Shown here: positions 23,233-33,887 of the stretch, piece by piece
Numbering within the stretch: position 1 is the stretch's first letter
Layout of the letters: each line of letters begins with the position of its first letter
Assembly: GCA_027604705.1 (NCBI GenBank)
Contig: JADHYV010000015.1
Coordinates: forward strand, 310,001 to 374,000
Length of the DNA stretch: 64,000 nucleotides
Reading direction: 5' to 3'
From: Allomyces arbusculus
Taxonomy: Eukaryota > Blastocladiomycota > Blastocladiomycetes > Blastocladiales > Blastocladiaceae
The notes under the pieces: generated by a model
Told to the model about the DNA's origin: nothing
The model's input: the letters and a program-made list of their open reading frames with translations, nothing else
The model's database searches: none
Position numbers and translations under genes: made by a program

Positions 23233-24709
23233 TTACTCGAGGGCTGGGGCCACGGCATCCTCCTCGCCGTCCGACGCTACCGCTCCTATTCCGTCGCCCT
23301 CTCCACCACTCTCCACCTCGCTCCGCCGCACGATCGACACATCCAGTGACCACCGCCGCTTCCCCCCACCCCCACCCAACGACGTTCGCCGCCGTTTCCT
23401 CGTCACCCCACCAACCCCACTTTCCAACTCGACGACCCGCCGCTCCGCACGCACACGACGCGCACGTTCCGCACTTAACTGCGCCTGGACCGTCTGCGTC
23501 TTGGCGACCGCTGCCGCAACCGCTGCACGGACTTCGCCCTGCATCGTCGCGAGTGCGTCATCCAGTAACGCCTGCCACCGCGCATCCGCAGCGTCGGTCG
23601 CGGCCGCGACTGCCAAATCCCGTTCTTCTGCGAGCGCGGCCTCGCGTTGCTTTGCGTCCTCGAGCATCACCGCGTTCCCCGCGCGGAGAAGAGTCAAGTC
23701 GCGGTCAACGAGCGCACGCGCCTGGTGCGCCGCCGCGAGCTGCGCGTGGAGCGCTGCAGCCTCGGTATCGGACGCATCCAACGGGTCAGTCTGCACCTCC
23801 GCGTCCGCGTGTGCAACGACCGTGGCATTTTCGCCGTCAATATCGCCGAGGGACAGGAGCGTCGCATTGTCGTCGAGTGTCGCGTCGAGCGCCTCTTGCA
23901 GGTGCGCGAGCAGTTCGGCGTCCGCGACCGTCTGCGCTTCGAGAACCGACGCGCGCGCACGGACGACGGCGAGTTCGGCGTCGGCACGCTCCAGCGCCTC
24001 ACGGGTGACAGCCAGCGCGTGTTGTGTGGCCGCAAGGTCCGCGGCGAGGCGGGAGAGTTGGGGTGAGGTCGCGGGTGCCGGCGCGGGCGCAGATGAGGAG
24101 GTCGAAGGCGGAGGGGAACGCGAGAGCGGACTGGAGGGACTTGGGGCCGGCGGAGAGTGTAGGGGAGCAGTCGCAGGAGGCGGTTTCGATGGGGTCGCGG
24201 GCTTTGGGGTCGGGAGAGGTGGAAGCACCCGAGGCGACGCGGGTTTGGACGGCGGGTTCGCGCGAAGGGGAGCGAGAGCAAGGCGAGCAGCGGACGGTTT
24301 CGTCCGTTTAGAGATCTACATTCGTGGCCGACACCAATCAATACCGAGAATCCACGCATGGACCATGATCACCAGCATCGCGCACTTTTCCGGTCGAACC
24401 GGATTCCTTGAGTCCCGCACTCGCCTTGGTCTTGGTTAATTGCGGCCGCGGCTGCTCAATTGCGGTTTTGCTCGTCGTCAAGCTGGCCGGTCGCTTTCCC
24501 TGCACGGTGGAGAGCATCGAAGAGCATGAGATCTTGCTGTTTCCGCATGCATTTCCAGCCGTTGCCCATCAGGCTGCCTTTTCGGTCGGTTGGGTGATGC
24601 ACACCTTCTTCAATCGCTGCTGCTCTTGCCAAATGGCAAGTTTTTCTCGCATCGACAGCTCCTTTGGCGTGGAAGCATGCTGATTCGGAGCTTCATTTTC
24701 GGCATTCAT
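23233..24709 (-). CDS. Coiled-coil protein, uncharacterised
   Basis: Not assigned to a family. The proposed model has exons 24709-24605, 24451-24386 and 24315-23233 (417 aa); the first intron of 153 bp is the least certain join. The N-terminus has a charged amphipathic stretch, REKLAIWQEQQRLKK. A Pro/Ser/Ala-rich linker (about 60-140) follows, then a long Ala/Glu-rich coiled coil (about 145-345) with heptad spacing and no membrane segment. The end is a basic RKRRRTS patch and an acidic C-terminus. This layout is common in spindle, centrosome and cytoskeletal proteins, but that is inference. The third exon alone (from about 24228) is the best-supported coding part. Confidence 0.6.
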
Positions 24710-25051
24710 CGTGGTCCCGACGAGATGGTGTTCGTTGGTCGTGGCCGTACGTGGTTGGAGGTCTGGACACGCCGCTGGCGCCGCGAAACAAAGCGCCAAA
24801 TTGTATTGTTGCTGAACACCAATCCGAGTGCCAAGATGCAGCAACTTGGAGAGGGTGGACTTGAAATGACGAGGCAGAAGCGATAATTGCAGCATGAAGG
24901 TCGGGTCGACTGCAGCTCTTTCCGGCTCGCTGAAGGGCACGTGGATTTCTCGTGGCAAATGCGAGACGGGTCGCGTCTCTTGATGGTGCTTGGTTGGCTG
25001 GTCAAACCGTCGGCAAGCAACGTCGCAGCGCTCGGTCGGCTTGCCGCTCGT
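24710..25051. other. Spacer 5' of the coiled-coil gene
   Basis: No gene supported. Open frames on both strands are short of motifs. The promoter of the coiled-coil gene is expected here. Confidence 0.35.
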
Positions 25052-25152
25052 ACGCGGTTCACACAGTGCACGCGGTCCACACAGTGCACGCGGTCCACAC
25101 AGCGCACGCGGTCCACACTGCACACGCGGTCCACACTGCACACGCGCTCCAG
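25052..25152. repeat. 18-bp tandem repeat (minisatellite), about 5.5 copies
   Basis: Unit ACGCGGTYCACACWGYGC is repeated head to tail. Because 18 is a multiple of three, the array reads open in several frames and creates spurious repetitive ORFs. Confidence 0.85.
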
Positions 25153-25456
25153 CGCGACCGCCATGGTTCAACCATCGTCTGCACTGGATGCGATTCGGCT
25201 TGTTCGAGGTTGCTTGCCAAATAAAAAACGTACCATGGGTACCGATCGGCTCAGCGACGTCTTGCGTGGGCCTTGGACCGCACACACCCCAGCTTTGAAG
25301 ATCACTGGTTACCACGACTACATCGGGTCCACACTCTTATGAGCTGCTGCCCCGCTGGCTGCTCATTCCCACTGCTGGGGCTCTCGTTCCAATTTGACGT
25401 TGTCATTTGAGTGCTCTGGCTGAGGCGTGCATAATGTACAGCTAGAGGGCCTTTGG

Positions 25457-26115
25457 CTTCCACTGGCTACCCAAACCTGGAGGGAGTACAACAAGTCGAA
25501 GCCTTCCTCGGCGCCTTCATGACAAGGCAAAATTTACGTGGTGTGTCTGGTGACCGGGATTTCCCCCCTTGATTCCCATCTGATCGCTGCGGATCGAACA
25601 CCCCGCCCACAGTGCTGCGTATGGACGATGCTGATTTGGTGGTTTTATCTCCTATCGTCATCAAAGCCTCCCTGCTCGTTTTGTGCGACAATAATGCATC
25701 ACAGGTACCAATCACTTCAGCAACTTCAAGCATGGGCCATTTTATCGACACACGTTTCCTCGCATGACCAATTCTCTGAGGAGCCCAACCACTCTGCAAT
25801 TCACACCCATCCGCTCTCCGTTGGCTGCTCCAACCCGAAGGTGAGTACCGGTTCGAAATGTCCTCCGAATGCGCACGGCGAAGCCAGCACAGTGTGCGGT
25901 TGGGGGTCTCCGTCTTCCACTGGCTGCTCCAACCCAAAGGCGAGTGCCAGTTCAAATTCTTCCTCGGCGCCCCGCATTTTCAAGGCATAGTGTACAGGTT
26001 TGTTGGCCAACGGTGACCTCGATCTCATTCTCTCCCACCACGATCCGGATCAGATCGCATGAGATTGCTGCTGACCGTCCACCTTGCCCACGGTGGTGCT
26101 TGTGCAGACAGACTT
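25457..26115. repeat. Diverged direct repeats of about 60-190 bp
   Basis: A segment starting CTTCCACTGGCT at 25457 recurs at 25914, and a partial copy with GGCTGCTCCAACCC lies near 25818. Shared blocks include TTCCTCGGCGCC (25500 and 25964) and a GATC..GCTGC..CCGCCCAC-like block (about 25567 and 26060). No coding potential is evident. Could be an eroded noncoding mobile element or a local duplication. Confidence 0.5.
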
Positions 26116-26427
26116 CGGATTTCGCATAATTTAATCCCATTGACCAGCCAAAAAGACGAAAGATTCAGAGGCGAGTGGCCCTGACGCGCCGTTCGACTGC
26201 GGGAGACGTTCCAGCAACACAGACGAGGCGAAATGATGCACTCACACGTCAACCTGTCCTATGGTCAACGGCTGTCGACGGCTTGGAGAATTTGAATCGA
26301 TCATAGTTGCCAGATTGCAAGTGATACGGATATATTGATCTTTGGACTGGCAGAGCGCACTATGCAAATAGCAACCCATCCCCAACGACGCGCCAGCCCC
26401 CCCCCCCCCCTCCCTTGCGCAGCACCA
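26116..26427. other. Spacer 3' of mannosyltransferase gene
   Basis: No gene. Contains a C homopolymer at about 26398-26412 just past the mannosyltransferase stop codon. Confidence 0.45.
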
Positions 26428-28134
26428 TCACGCCCCTGTCCAAAACGGCCCCCATGACGTTTCGTTTTGGTACCGGGCATACATATTCGCAAGCCACGTG
26501 CCGAGATTGGCGTACTTGGGCTCGAGCACTTCCGGCGAACTGCCGCGCTTGTTGAGACAGAACCCGTCGGGCGAGTCCTCGCCAAACTGCCAGTCGACAC
26601 CCTCCGCGTCCCAGTCCATCATCATGTGCTCAAACACGAGCATCCGGCTCGGCTGACTGTACTTGTCAACCTCGAGCCCGCCGTTGAACCAGAGCGGCCG
26701 CCGGTCGCGGTCCGTATGCAACAACCCGCCGCACACCATCACCCCTTGCGTGCGGCGCCGCCGCCGTGTCCAGAACGAGGTCTTGGTGGACTCACGGGTG
26801 GACAGGAACCCAATCGACCCGCCGTACCCGGGCATGAACGCGACTGGCTCGCCCGCGAGCTCGAACCCGATCCAAAAAGTCTCCTTGTCGCCGTGCACTT
26901 TCCGGTAGACGATCGATTCGCGCAATGGCGGTGCATTGAGCGCACAGGTCGCTAGCATGCCGAGCGTGCCCGCCGTCGTCGCCTTGTTTACGACCACCAC
27001 GCCCGATTCCATTTCGTGCTGCGAGACGCCGCGCCAGAACCGCGACGCCCGTACGCGCGCCGACGGGTTGGGCACAAACGACTTGAGCCACGTCAATCCG
27101 GGCGCGTAGGCGTCTGGGAACAGCGTGCGGTCGTGGAAGAAGAGCGTGCCTGTTGCCAAGTACCCCGGGTCGTCAAAGAGCACTTCGGGCGGCTGCATAA
27201 AGTAAACGTCCGAGTCGACAAGAATCGTTTGCTCGTACGGCGCGAGCAGCAGCGCAAATGGCTTCATCGCCCACCCGGTCGGATTCGCCACGTCCCAGTC
27301 GACGTGTGCGGTCATGTCCAAGGTCTTGACATTCGGCAACGACTCGAGCACTTGGCGGTAATGCGGCGGCAAGTCGTCGTCGCCGCCGTACATGATGGTC
27401 ACGGGCAGCGATGACCCGACCTTGCGCAGCCCGAGAATCGAAATGTAGGCGTAGTGCGCATGCTGCCGGCCGCACGTATAGACGAGGCCGCGCGCCTTGC
27501 GCGGGAAGGACCGGTGCAGCGTGCGCACCGACGTCTTGAGCCACGGGTAGAGCCGCGCCTCGAGCGAATGGAGCAGCTCGTCAATGGGCACGAGCGGGGC
27601 CGCGTCTTTGTCCGCCGCCAGCCGAAGTCTTGCCGCTGCGCTTGCGCGCAGGCGGTAGAGATCGCGATGCAGCCGCACGTAATGCGCAAACGCTGGCATC
27701 GTGTCGATGGGTGTCGGCGGCGTCTGCAGCTGTGCGAGCGTGTGCCGCGCGAGCATTGCTGTGATGGCCGACCGCACCGCATTTGCTGCCGCCGTCGGAT
27801 CGCTCCACGGCTTGGACGATGCATCGGCACTCGAATCCGCGGCAATCGCATCGAGCAGCGCGACGAGGCTCGCGTCGATATCGTTGGAAGTCGTGGCGAC
27901 TGGGTCGTAATCGGATCCCATGGCAGAAATTCCGCGTTGCGCGCTGACGAGCGATGCCGGCGAGCCTTTGGCGAGCAGGTCGACCGGTACGCGCGCTGTC
28001 GAAGTGGGAAGATGGTCGTACGGGTCGAGCGGACCCGTTTCGGCCGGTTCCCGCGTTAAATGGTACAGGGCGAGAACGAAAAGCACAATCATGACACATA
28101 GCCATAGCAATCGTCGGGGCTGTCGAGTCAACAT
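26428..28134 (-). CDS. MNN1-type alpha-1,3-mannosyltransferase (GT71)
   Basis: Predicted Golgi type II membrane glycosyltransferase acting on mannoproteins with GDP-mannose. Single exon, 568 aa. It has a short basic cytoplasmic N-terminus, a signal-anchor helix at about 9-27 (LLWLCVMIVLFVLALY), a stem region to about 190, then the catalytic domain. Key features are RGLVYTCGRQHA, LPVTIMYGGDDDLP, the DxD-type metal/nucleotide site in ILVDSDVYFMQPP (about 285-297), SGVVVVNKA, and HGDKETFWIGFELAG. This order matches fungal MNN1/MNN2-like GT71 proteins. A run of Arg (about 452-456) sits in a variable loop. It diverges from the channel gene across a 989-bp spacer. Confidence 0.9.
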   Translation of the reverse strand: MLTRQPRRLLWLCVMIVLFVLALYHLTREPAETGPLDPYDHLPTSTARVPVDLLAKGSPASLVSAQRGISAMGSDYDPVATTSNDIDASLVALLDAIAADSSADASSKPWSDPTAAANAVRSAITAMLARHTLAQLQTPPTPIDTMPAFAHYVRLHRDLYRLRASAAARLRLAADKDAAPLVPIDELLHSLEARLYPWLKTSVRTLHRSFPRKARGLVYTCGRQHAHYAYISILGLRKVGSSLPVTIMYGGDDDLPPHYRQVLESLPNVKTLDMTAHVDWDVANPTGWAMKPFALLLAPYEQTILVDSDVYFMQPPEVLFDDPGYLATGTLFFHDRTLFPDAYAPGLTWLKSFVPNPSARVRASRFWRGVSQHEMESGVVVVNKATTAGTLGMLATCALNAPPLRESIVYRKVHGDKETFWIGFELAGEPVAFMPGYGGSIGFLSTRESTKTSFWTRRRRRTQGVMVCGGLLHTDRDRRPLWFNGGLEVDKYSQPSRMLVFEHMMMDWDAEGVDWQFGEDSPDGFCLNKRGSSPEVLEPKYANLGTWLANMYARYQNETSWGPFWTGA

Positions 28135-29123
28135 CTTGACGGGGCCAGCGTGTCGTCGAGCAATAGGACGAGATCGTAGAGCAGGGAATACAATCGGTAG
28201 GCGAGCGCTTGACTCGCTAGCGTGCAGCTTCTAGCGACCGGGCAGCACGTCTTATACGTTCTCGAGCCGTCTAGGAATGTTCTCGTCGGGGGTTCCGGCG
28301 AGCTGAATGCGCACGAGTCGATCGAGATAGGCGAGCGTGGATGCTCGGTCGCACGCCGCCGGGCCCAAAATGGATTGATTTCACGGCAGCCGGCAGAGAA
28401 GTTGTCGGCCGCAAGGTGCTTGAAGGCCAAGAAATGGCGCGGGAGCTTGGGAGAAGTGTTGCGTCAAGTGATAGCGCGGCGCGATTGGCCAAGACGGCCA
28501 AGAGGCCCGGCACGATGATGGAAATGGTCGGAAATGAATGAAAGCAAATGAAAACAGACGGAATACCGGTGCAGCCAAGGCGGCCAAGTCACAAGTGATA
28601 AATTGCCGGTCACCCGCGTGTGACGCAAACGGGCAAGCAAGCCAGGTTCGAAGTTCGAACCGCCGACTTTGCATTTGCGCATTTTTGCAACAGGGCGCCC
28701 CGGCATTCAAAGCGTGTGTTCCCTCTTGCCAACTGCCGCCGATCTGCAGCAGCGACCCAACGCACGACTGACGCTTCGACTCGCCTTGCAACTGCCGGCA
28801 TTCGATTGATCCGACCGTCTTTCTTTCGTCCCGGACGATCTTGTCCGCCGCTCCGCCTCCGGTCCGCGCACCTGCTCCAACCTCACCGCGTCAAGCAATC
28901 GCTTCGCTTCGGTGTCCCGTGGCTGCGCGATCCAAGCAACCGTGGCCAAGTCTCGTGCTCGCGCTGCTCCCGCAGGCACCGCGAACGCAAGTCCACGGTC
29001 GAGGCTCGAGAGCCGCAACTTTCATGACCCGGCCTGTCCTTTGCCTGCACCATCTCGGCGCAGTTGTCACCATCGACTTGGCCCGCTTGTGCAATCTGCT
29101 GGTCCGACCAATCCACGCCGAGT
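28135..29123. promoter_or_regulatory. Divergent promoter region, mannosyltransferase / CNG channel
   Basis: A 989-bp region between the start codons of two divergent genes. Includes a perfect short inverted repeat GGTTCGAAGTTCGAACC at about 28647-28663, a possible dyad binding site. No gene supported. Confidence 0.4.
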
Positions 29124-31222
29124 ATGGGCTACATTGCGCGCTTCATCCCCGTCGACCCGGCATCACTTTCTTGGACCGCTCGCCTTTGGAAATGGGTCAT
29201 TATCCGCTCGTCGCCGCTCTACATTGCCTGGCAGCATCTTGTGCTCGTCACCATCTATCTCATTGGCCTCCTCGAGCCGTACAGGGTCGCGTTCAACCGC
29301 GACTCCATGTACCTTCATTGGCTCGGCGTCGCGCTCGACCTGTTCCACGGCATCGACTGCCTCGTGCGATGGCACGTCCCCTACGTCGAGGACCGCATCG
29401 AGATCATGGACGTGCCCTCGATTATGCGTCAGTGGTGGAGATCGCGCACGGGATGGTGGGACGTGGCCGGTTTCTTGCCGCTCGAGCTGCTCACCGACCC
29501 CTTGACGTACCTGATTTTGAGCAAATCGCAAGTACTGCCGCAGTATTGGACAAGAGACATGGTCCGGCCGACGCTCTTTGTCGTCTTGCGGCTCAACCGC
29601 ATGGTGCGTACGTTTTCTCATCCGTCTCTCTCTCTCAACGTTCCGATTGAGGTGCGGCTGAGGCCTGTGATGTGCCCCTTTGGTCGGATTGTGAAGCTCC
29701 GATTGCACTTGATCTTCACCTACTTTGCCGAGCGATCGGCGATGCTCCACGCGCGCTTCTCGCTGCACATGGTCAAGTTTGCCTTTCTCATCTCCACCAT
29801 GATTCACTGGTACGCGTGTATGCTCTATCTCGTCGGGTACGCCTTTCTGCCCGAATGCCGGAAGGGAGGTTGATGACCACCCGCGATCATCTCTGACGGT
29901 CGCCGACGACAACCTAGATGCCCTGACGGCTGTCCACTCGGCAGCGACATTGACGGCCGATGGCCCGGCCAACTGATACCTCGCGAGGATCTGCGCACCA
30001 TGCCGACCGTGTCGCGATACCTGGTCTCCGTTTACTTTTCGTGCTTTACCCTGACGACGACCGGGTTCGCCTTCATTTCTCGCTTCATCCGAGACTGCCG
30101 GCGCAAGACGCTTACCCACAACTTGCCACCACCGCTTAGATACGGCCGCGTCAACCCGTACAACACGACCGAGCGCACCATCGCTGTCTTTGGCGCGACC
30201 GTGTGTAACTTTGTCTTTGGGTACTGCACGGGCACCGTCACGTCGCTGCTCTCCAACTCGCGCGGTGTGCAGCTGCGATACGAGCAAAAACTCGATGCCG
30301 TGCGCGAGGAAATGATGCAGCGCGGATTTCCCGAGGACTTGCAGTCGCGCGTGCTCGACTACTATTCGGTGCTGTGGATGAGGAATCGTGGGATCGATGC
30401 GTTGTCGCTGCTCACGACCCTGCCGCCGGCGTTTTACGCCGACGTGTCGATGCACATGAATGCCGAGCTGTTGCAGAAAGTGCCAATTTTCCAAGGGGCC
30501 GGGCTGTCGTTTTTTATGGCGCTCTCGCGCGCGCTGCGGCCAGAACTGTACCTGCCGGGCGATTTGATTGTGCATCGCGGGGATGCGGGCAAGGAAATGG
30601 TCCGTGCTTGCTCCATGTGCTGCTTGCGAGCGTCGAACTCACCGCTGTCATCATCCACCTGATCCACCAGTACTTCATCCGCCGCGGCAAGGTTGAGGTC
30701 CTGTCCGAGGACCTGACCGAAGTGTGCGACGCCATGGGCGAGGGCACGTTTTTCGGCGAAGTTAGTCTCAGTACGTCTCCTCTCTCCGCCCTCTCCACCG
30801 TCCTTCAACCGTTCCAGCGCTCACCTTCTCGCCCACTCCACTCCACCACCTCTCCAGTCAAAATGCGCCCGCGCACCGCCAACATCCGAGCGGCGACGCA
30901 CTGCGATATCCGCGTCCTCGACAAGGCCGACCTGATGCGCATCCTCGAACACTTCCCCGATGTGGCCGCGCGCATCCACGCCAAGGCCGACGAACGGCTC
31001 GAAAAACTTGCGCGGCGCGTCTCGGCCAGGACGGGGGCCGGACCGGCGACGCCGTTTGCGGTCCTGCGCGCGGTTGCCGCGGCCAGTGGGTCCCGGCGCC
31101 GCGACTCGGACTCGGATAAGGTGAGGAACGGCGCGGAATTGATGCCGGCGCCGACGAGGTCGCCGAGGTCGCGCGCGTCGTCGGGGCAGGATGGTGCGGC
31201 ACGAGGGGGGGGACCGGAGTGA
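29124..31222 (+). CDS. Cyclic-nucleotide-gated K+ channel (HCN/CNG family)
   Basis: Six-helix plasma-membrane channel gated by cyclic nucleotides; a candidate partner of the guanylyl cyclase at 59.3 kb. Six exons: 29124-29603, 29697-29836, 29918-30064, 30140-30599, 30671-30770, 30858-31222, giving 563 aa. S1-S3 lie at about 20-150. S4 reads LRLNRM/LRLHLIF with only three regularly spaced Arg (156, 159, 162). S5 contains MIHWYACMLYL. The pore helix leads to a TTTGYG filter (residues 253-258) created exactly by removal of a 75-bp intron, as in K+-permeable HCN/BeCNG-type channels. Then come S6, a C-linker and a CNBD with GDAGKEMYFIRRGKVEV, FGEVSL (Glu439) and RTANIR (Arg448, Thr449), the residues that clamp the cyclic phosphate. 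A short Ser/Arg-rich tail ends the protein. Upstream in-frame codons lack ATG, so Met at 29124 was chosen. Confidence 0.92.
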
Positions 31223-32033
31223 GGTGGACGCGGGGTGGGGGGGGGGGGGGTGGACTGCGGACTGGAGGGTGGGAATATACTCGACGTGTGGCCGAAAAAT
31301 GGTTTTTTGTGCGCGTAAGGGTCGGTCGAGAAGCCATTATCGTGGAGTGGATCAATGTGATCCGATGTTCAGTTATCAATTGTGCGCGCCCCTCAAGTTT
31401 GTTCTTTCGAGTGCACGCTTGTCAGCAATATTCAACTTGCGGCGTCACGACGAACGATCATCACAGCGCGCTGCAGCGCCCACCCGCAAAGGGGTTGAAG
31501 CAACCGCGTATCAGCGCGTGTGGAGCGAGATCGTCATATTTCCGGCACGAAAAGAGTGTCGGACGGGGCACGGTGGACAATGAGTGGCTGGTAGCGGGCG
31601 GCCAAGGTCGTTTACACGGGACGACGATGTGACGACCGCGCAGTGGTGGCAAAGGTCAGACTTTCACGGATAAGTCCATTGCACCCATGACGCGCATCTC
31701 GCGCGGGTCTCCCGCGGCCCGAACGAGTCTAAAGTGTGGAAATAACGCGCGAGGGCGATGACACGCCAAGGTGGATCATGATCGAGTTCACTTCAACTTG
31801 GACCAAATGAACACTCACCAACAACAGCCTGGAAGCAACAGCGAACCCACAATAAATTGCTCCAAAGAGGTCTCTATTCCAAAATGATTTCAATGAAGAG
31901 CACAACGACGCGGCATCAAGCCATCTCCACGCACAACGGTGTGCGTAATAATACAAGGCACAACACGGCGCGAAACAAGAACACAAGAATGAAAATAGGT
32001 CCCTAAGCGTCGTCTTGCGGCAACGTCAGCGGC
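31223..32033. other. Convergent 3' flanks, channel / transporter
   Basis: No gene supported. A G run lies at 31238-31250 just past the channel stop. The sequence becomes AT-richer from 31290 to 32000, consistent with UTRs of the two convergent genes. Confidence 0.45.
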
Positions 32034-33887
32034 TTATTGCTTGGCCGACGTGCTGCTACCGGCCTTGTACTTGTAGAAGTAGGCCATGACGAGCAGGCAC
32101 ACGTTGGCCGCGGCCGAGATACCCGTGTAGAGGAAGTACTTCTTGGGCAGGTTCTTGCCGGTCCAGTTCTCGACGTTGGCCTCCGAGTTGAGCGAGGCTT
32201 CGATGGCGACGACGTAGAAGTTGCCGAGCGAGACCATGAGCAGCCAGAACGACGTCGAGAAGGCGCGCATCGCCTTGCCGACCTGCGTGTACGCGAATTC
32301 GGAACCCGTGGGCGAGAACAACGATTCGCCGAGCGAGAGAATAAACCACTGCGGCAGCTGCCAGGCGCCATGAACACACCTGCCCCTGCAGGTTTCGGGG
32401 ATCGTGAGCCCGGATTTCTTGTCGAGCGTGCCCCCGTAGCCGTCGTAGACCTTAGATTGAAGCAATCCGGAGATCAAAAACCCGCAAGTAACCAAGATGG
32501 ACCCGAGAACCATCCGCCGAAGCGGCGTGACGGCGAGACCGCGGCGCTCGAGCCACGGGTACAAGAACGTCGAGAGCAGGTAGACGAGCAGCACGACCAT
32601 GATCGGGTTGACAATCGCGATCCAGACCTCGGGGGAGAGATGCAGGTCGCCGAAGTACGTGTCCATGCGGTCGTATTGGTCCGACCATTCCGTCGATTGC
32701 TGGTCGTAGACCATCCAGACGAACGAGAACGGGAAGATCATGAGCAGCATGCGCATGAACTCGCCCGTCTCCTCAGCAAACTGCTCGCCGTAAGGGCCAG
32801 CACCAAATTGCCAGAAAGTCTTTTTGGCACGGTCCTCCTTGGTGGCACCAATCCAGCCAACGACGGCAGCGCCAATCACGGCAACCATGTGGAACGGCAC
32901 AAACTCGCCGACCGGCGGCACAACACGGTAGTAGCGCTCGCCGTAGATGAAGAGCGCCGTGACAATCGCGAAAACAACCGTCGGGAGCATATAACCGGCA
33001 AAGTAGCACACGGGCGCGGCCTCGTCGCCGGAACCGATCGCGTCGCCAAAGCAGCCAAACGCATCCTTGAGCGCGGGCGTCGCGAAACCGGTCAAGACGG
33101 CACCGGCGTTGATGGCAATGTAAAAGTACGAGAAGAAACGACGCAGACCGTCGGCCTGGATCTTGAGGAACTGGTCAGCGCCGTGCGGGCCGACGCAGGG
33201 CTTGATACCACCGGTGCCAATGCCAATCAAGTAGAGACCGAGCAGAACCGACCAGTTGGTGCGCAGCGCCGGGATGGCCGTGATCGTGAGGACAATGTTG
33301 CCGACGAGGTAGGTGAGCGACAGGTAGACAATCGTCTTGTACTTGCCGAGGTACGAGTCGGAAATGGCGGCACCGATGAGCGGGAAGAAGTAGGTCGCCA
33401 TTTGCCATGCGTGCACCATAGACTTGGCCGACGTCTCCTCATTGCCGATGAAGATGAGGTAACGGTTCAAGAAGGCCTTGAGGCCGTAGTACGTGAAACG
33501 CTCGCCAAACTCGTTGGGCAGAATGTAGTAAATGGCACGCGGGAAGGCGTTGGGGTTCTTGGCAATGCGCGCGTCGAGACTGTTGGTGGTGGTGGAGTGG
33601 GCGCCCAAAATGGTCAGCTTTTCAGCTCGATGAGCAGGGGCATCGCTCAACCGTAATGAAAAAACGTACTCAGCGTTAATGCGACGCTCCTTCTCGAGCA
33701 GCGCAATCTGCTTCTCCGAAAGACCCGCGGTGTTGTACTCGTGCTACGTGCGCGGACAGGACAGCATTGTGTAAGTCAACGAGCGGTTGCAGGGCGCCGC
33801 GGCGAGCAGAAACACGAGACATACAGCGAGGGCATCGTCGGGCGCGTTCTCGAGCGTCACGCTCGAGTCAATCTTTTCGACGCCCAT
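32034..33887 (-). CDS. PTR2: Proton-coupled oligopeptide transporter (PTR2/POT family)
   Basis: Imports di- and tripeptides with protons across the plasma membrane. Three exons: 33887-33825, 33743-33670, 33579-32034 (81- and 90-bp introns), giving 560 aa. The cytosolic N-terminus is charged. The EFGERFTYYG segment in helix 1 is the ExxERFxYYG proton-coupling motif. GIGTGGIKPCVGPHGADQF and the FFSYFYIAINAGA signature follow, then a large loop with QQSTEWSDQ, and ESLFSPTGSEFAYTQ. Twelve hydrophobic helices are visible. A TATA-like box lies about 200 bp upstream. A similar-sized antisense ORF across the gene is a codon-bias mirror. Confidence 0.95.

Noticed and set aside
24386-24536. Alternative second exon for the coiled-coil gene starting at CAAGATCTC
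   Set aside because: It gives a 67-bp intron but hits a stop codon before the next usable donor, so the shorter exon from 24451 was preferred.
28640-28670. Possible tRNA B box at the GGTTCGAA dyad
   Set aside because: The surrounding sequence does not form a cloverleaf; kept only as a dyad.
30065-30139. Reading the channel pore without the 75-bp intron
   Set aside because: It leaves TTTGFAFI with no selectivity filter. The GT-AG splice restores TTTGYG followed by VNPYNTTER.
29163-30575. 470-aa minus-strand open frame opposite the CNG channel
   Set aside because: Antisense shadow of the channel exons; low-complexity Arg/His/Gln-rich and no motif.
32037-33656. 539-aa plus-strand open frame opposite the peptide transporter
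   Set aside because: Exact mirror of a well-supported POT gene. The product is Arg/Glu/Val-rich without domains, as expected from codon bias on the opposite strand of a GC-rich gene.
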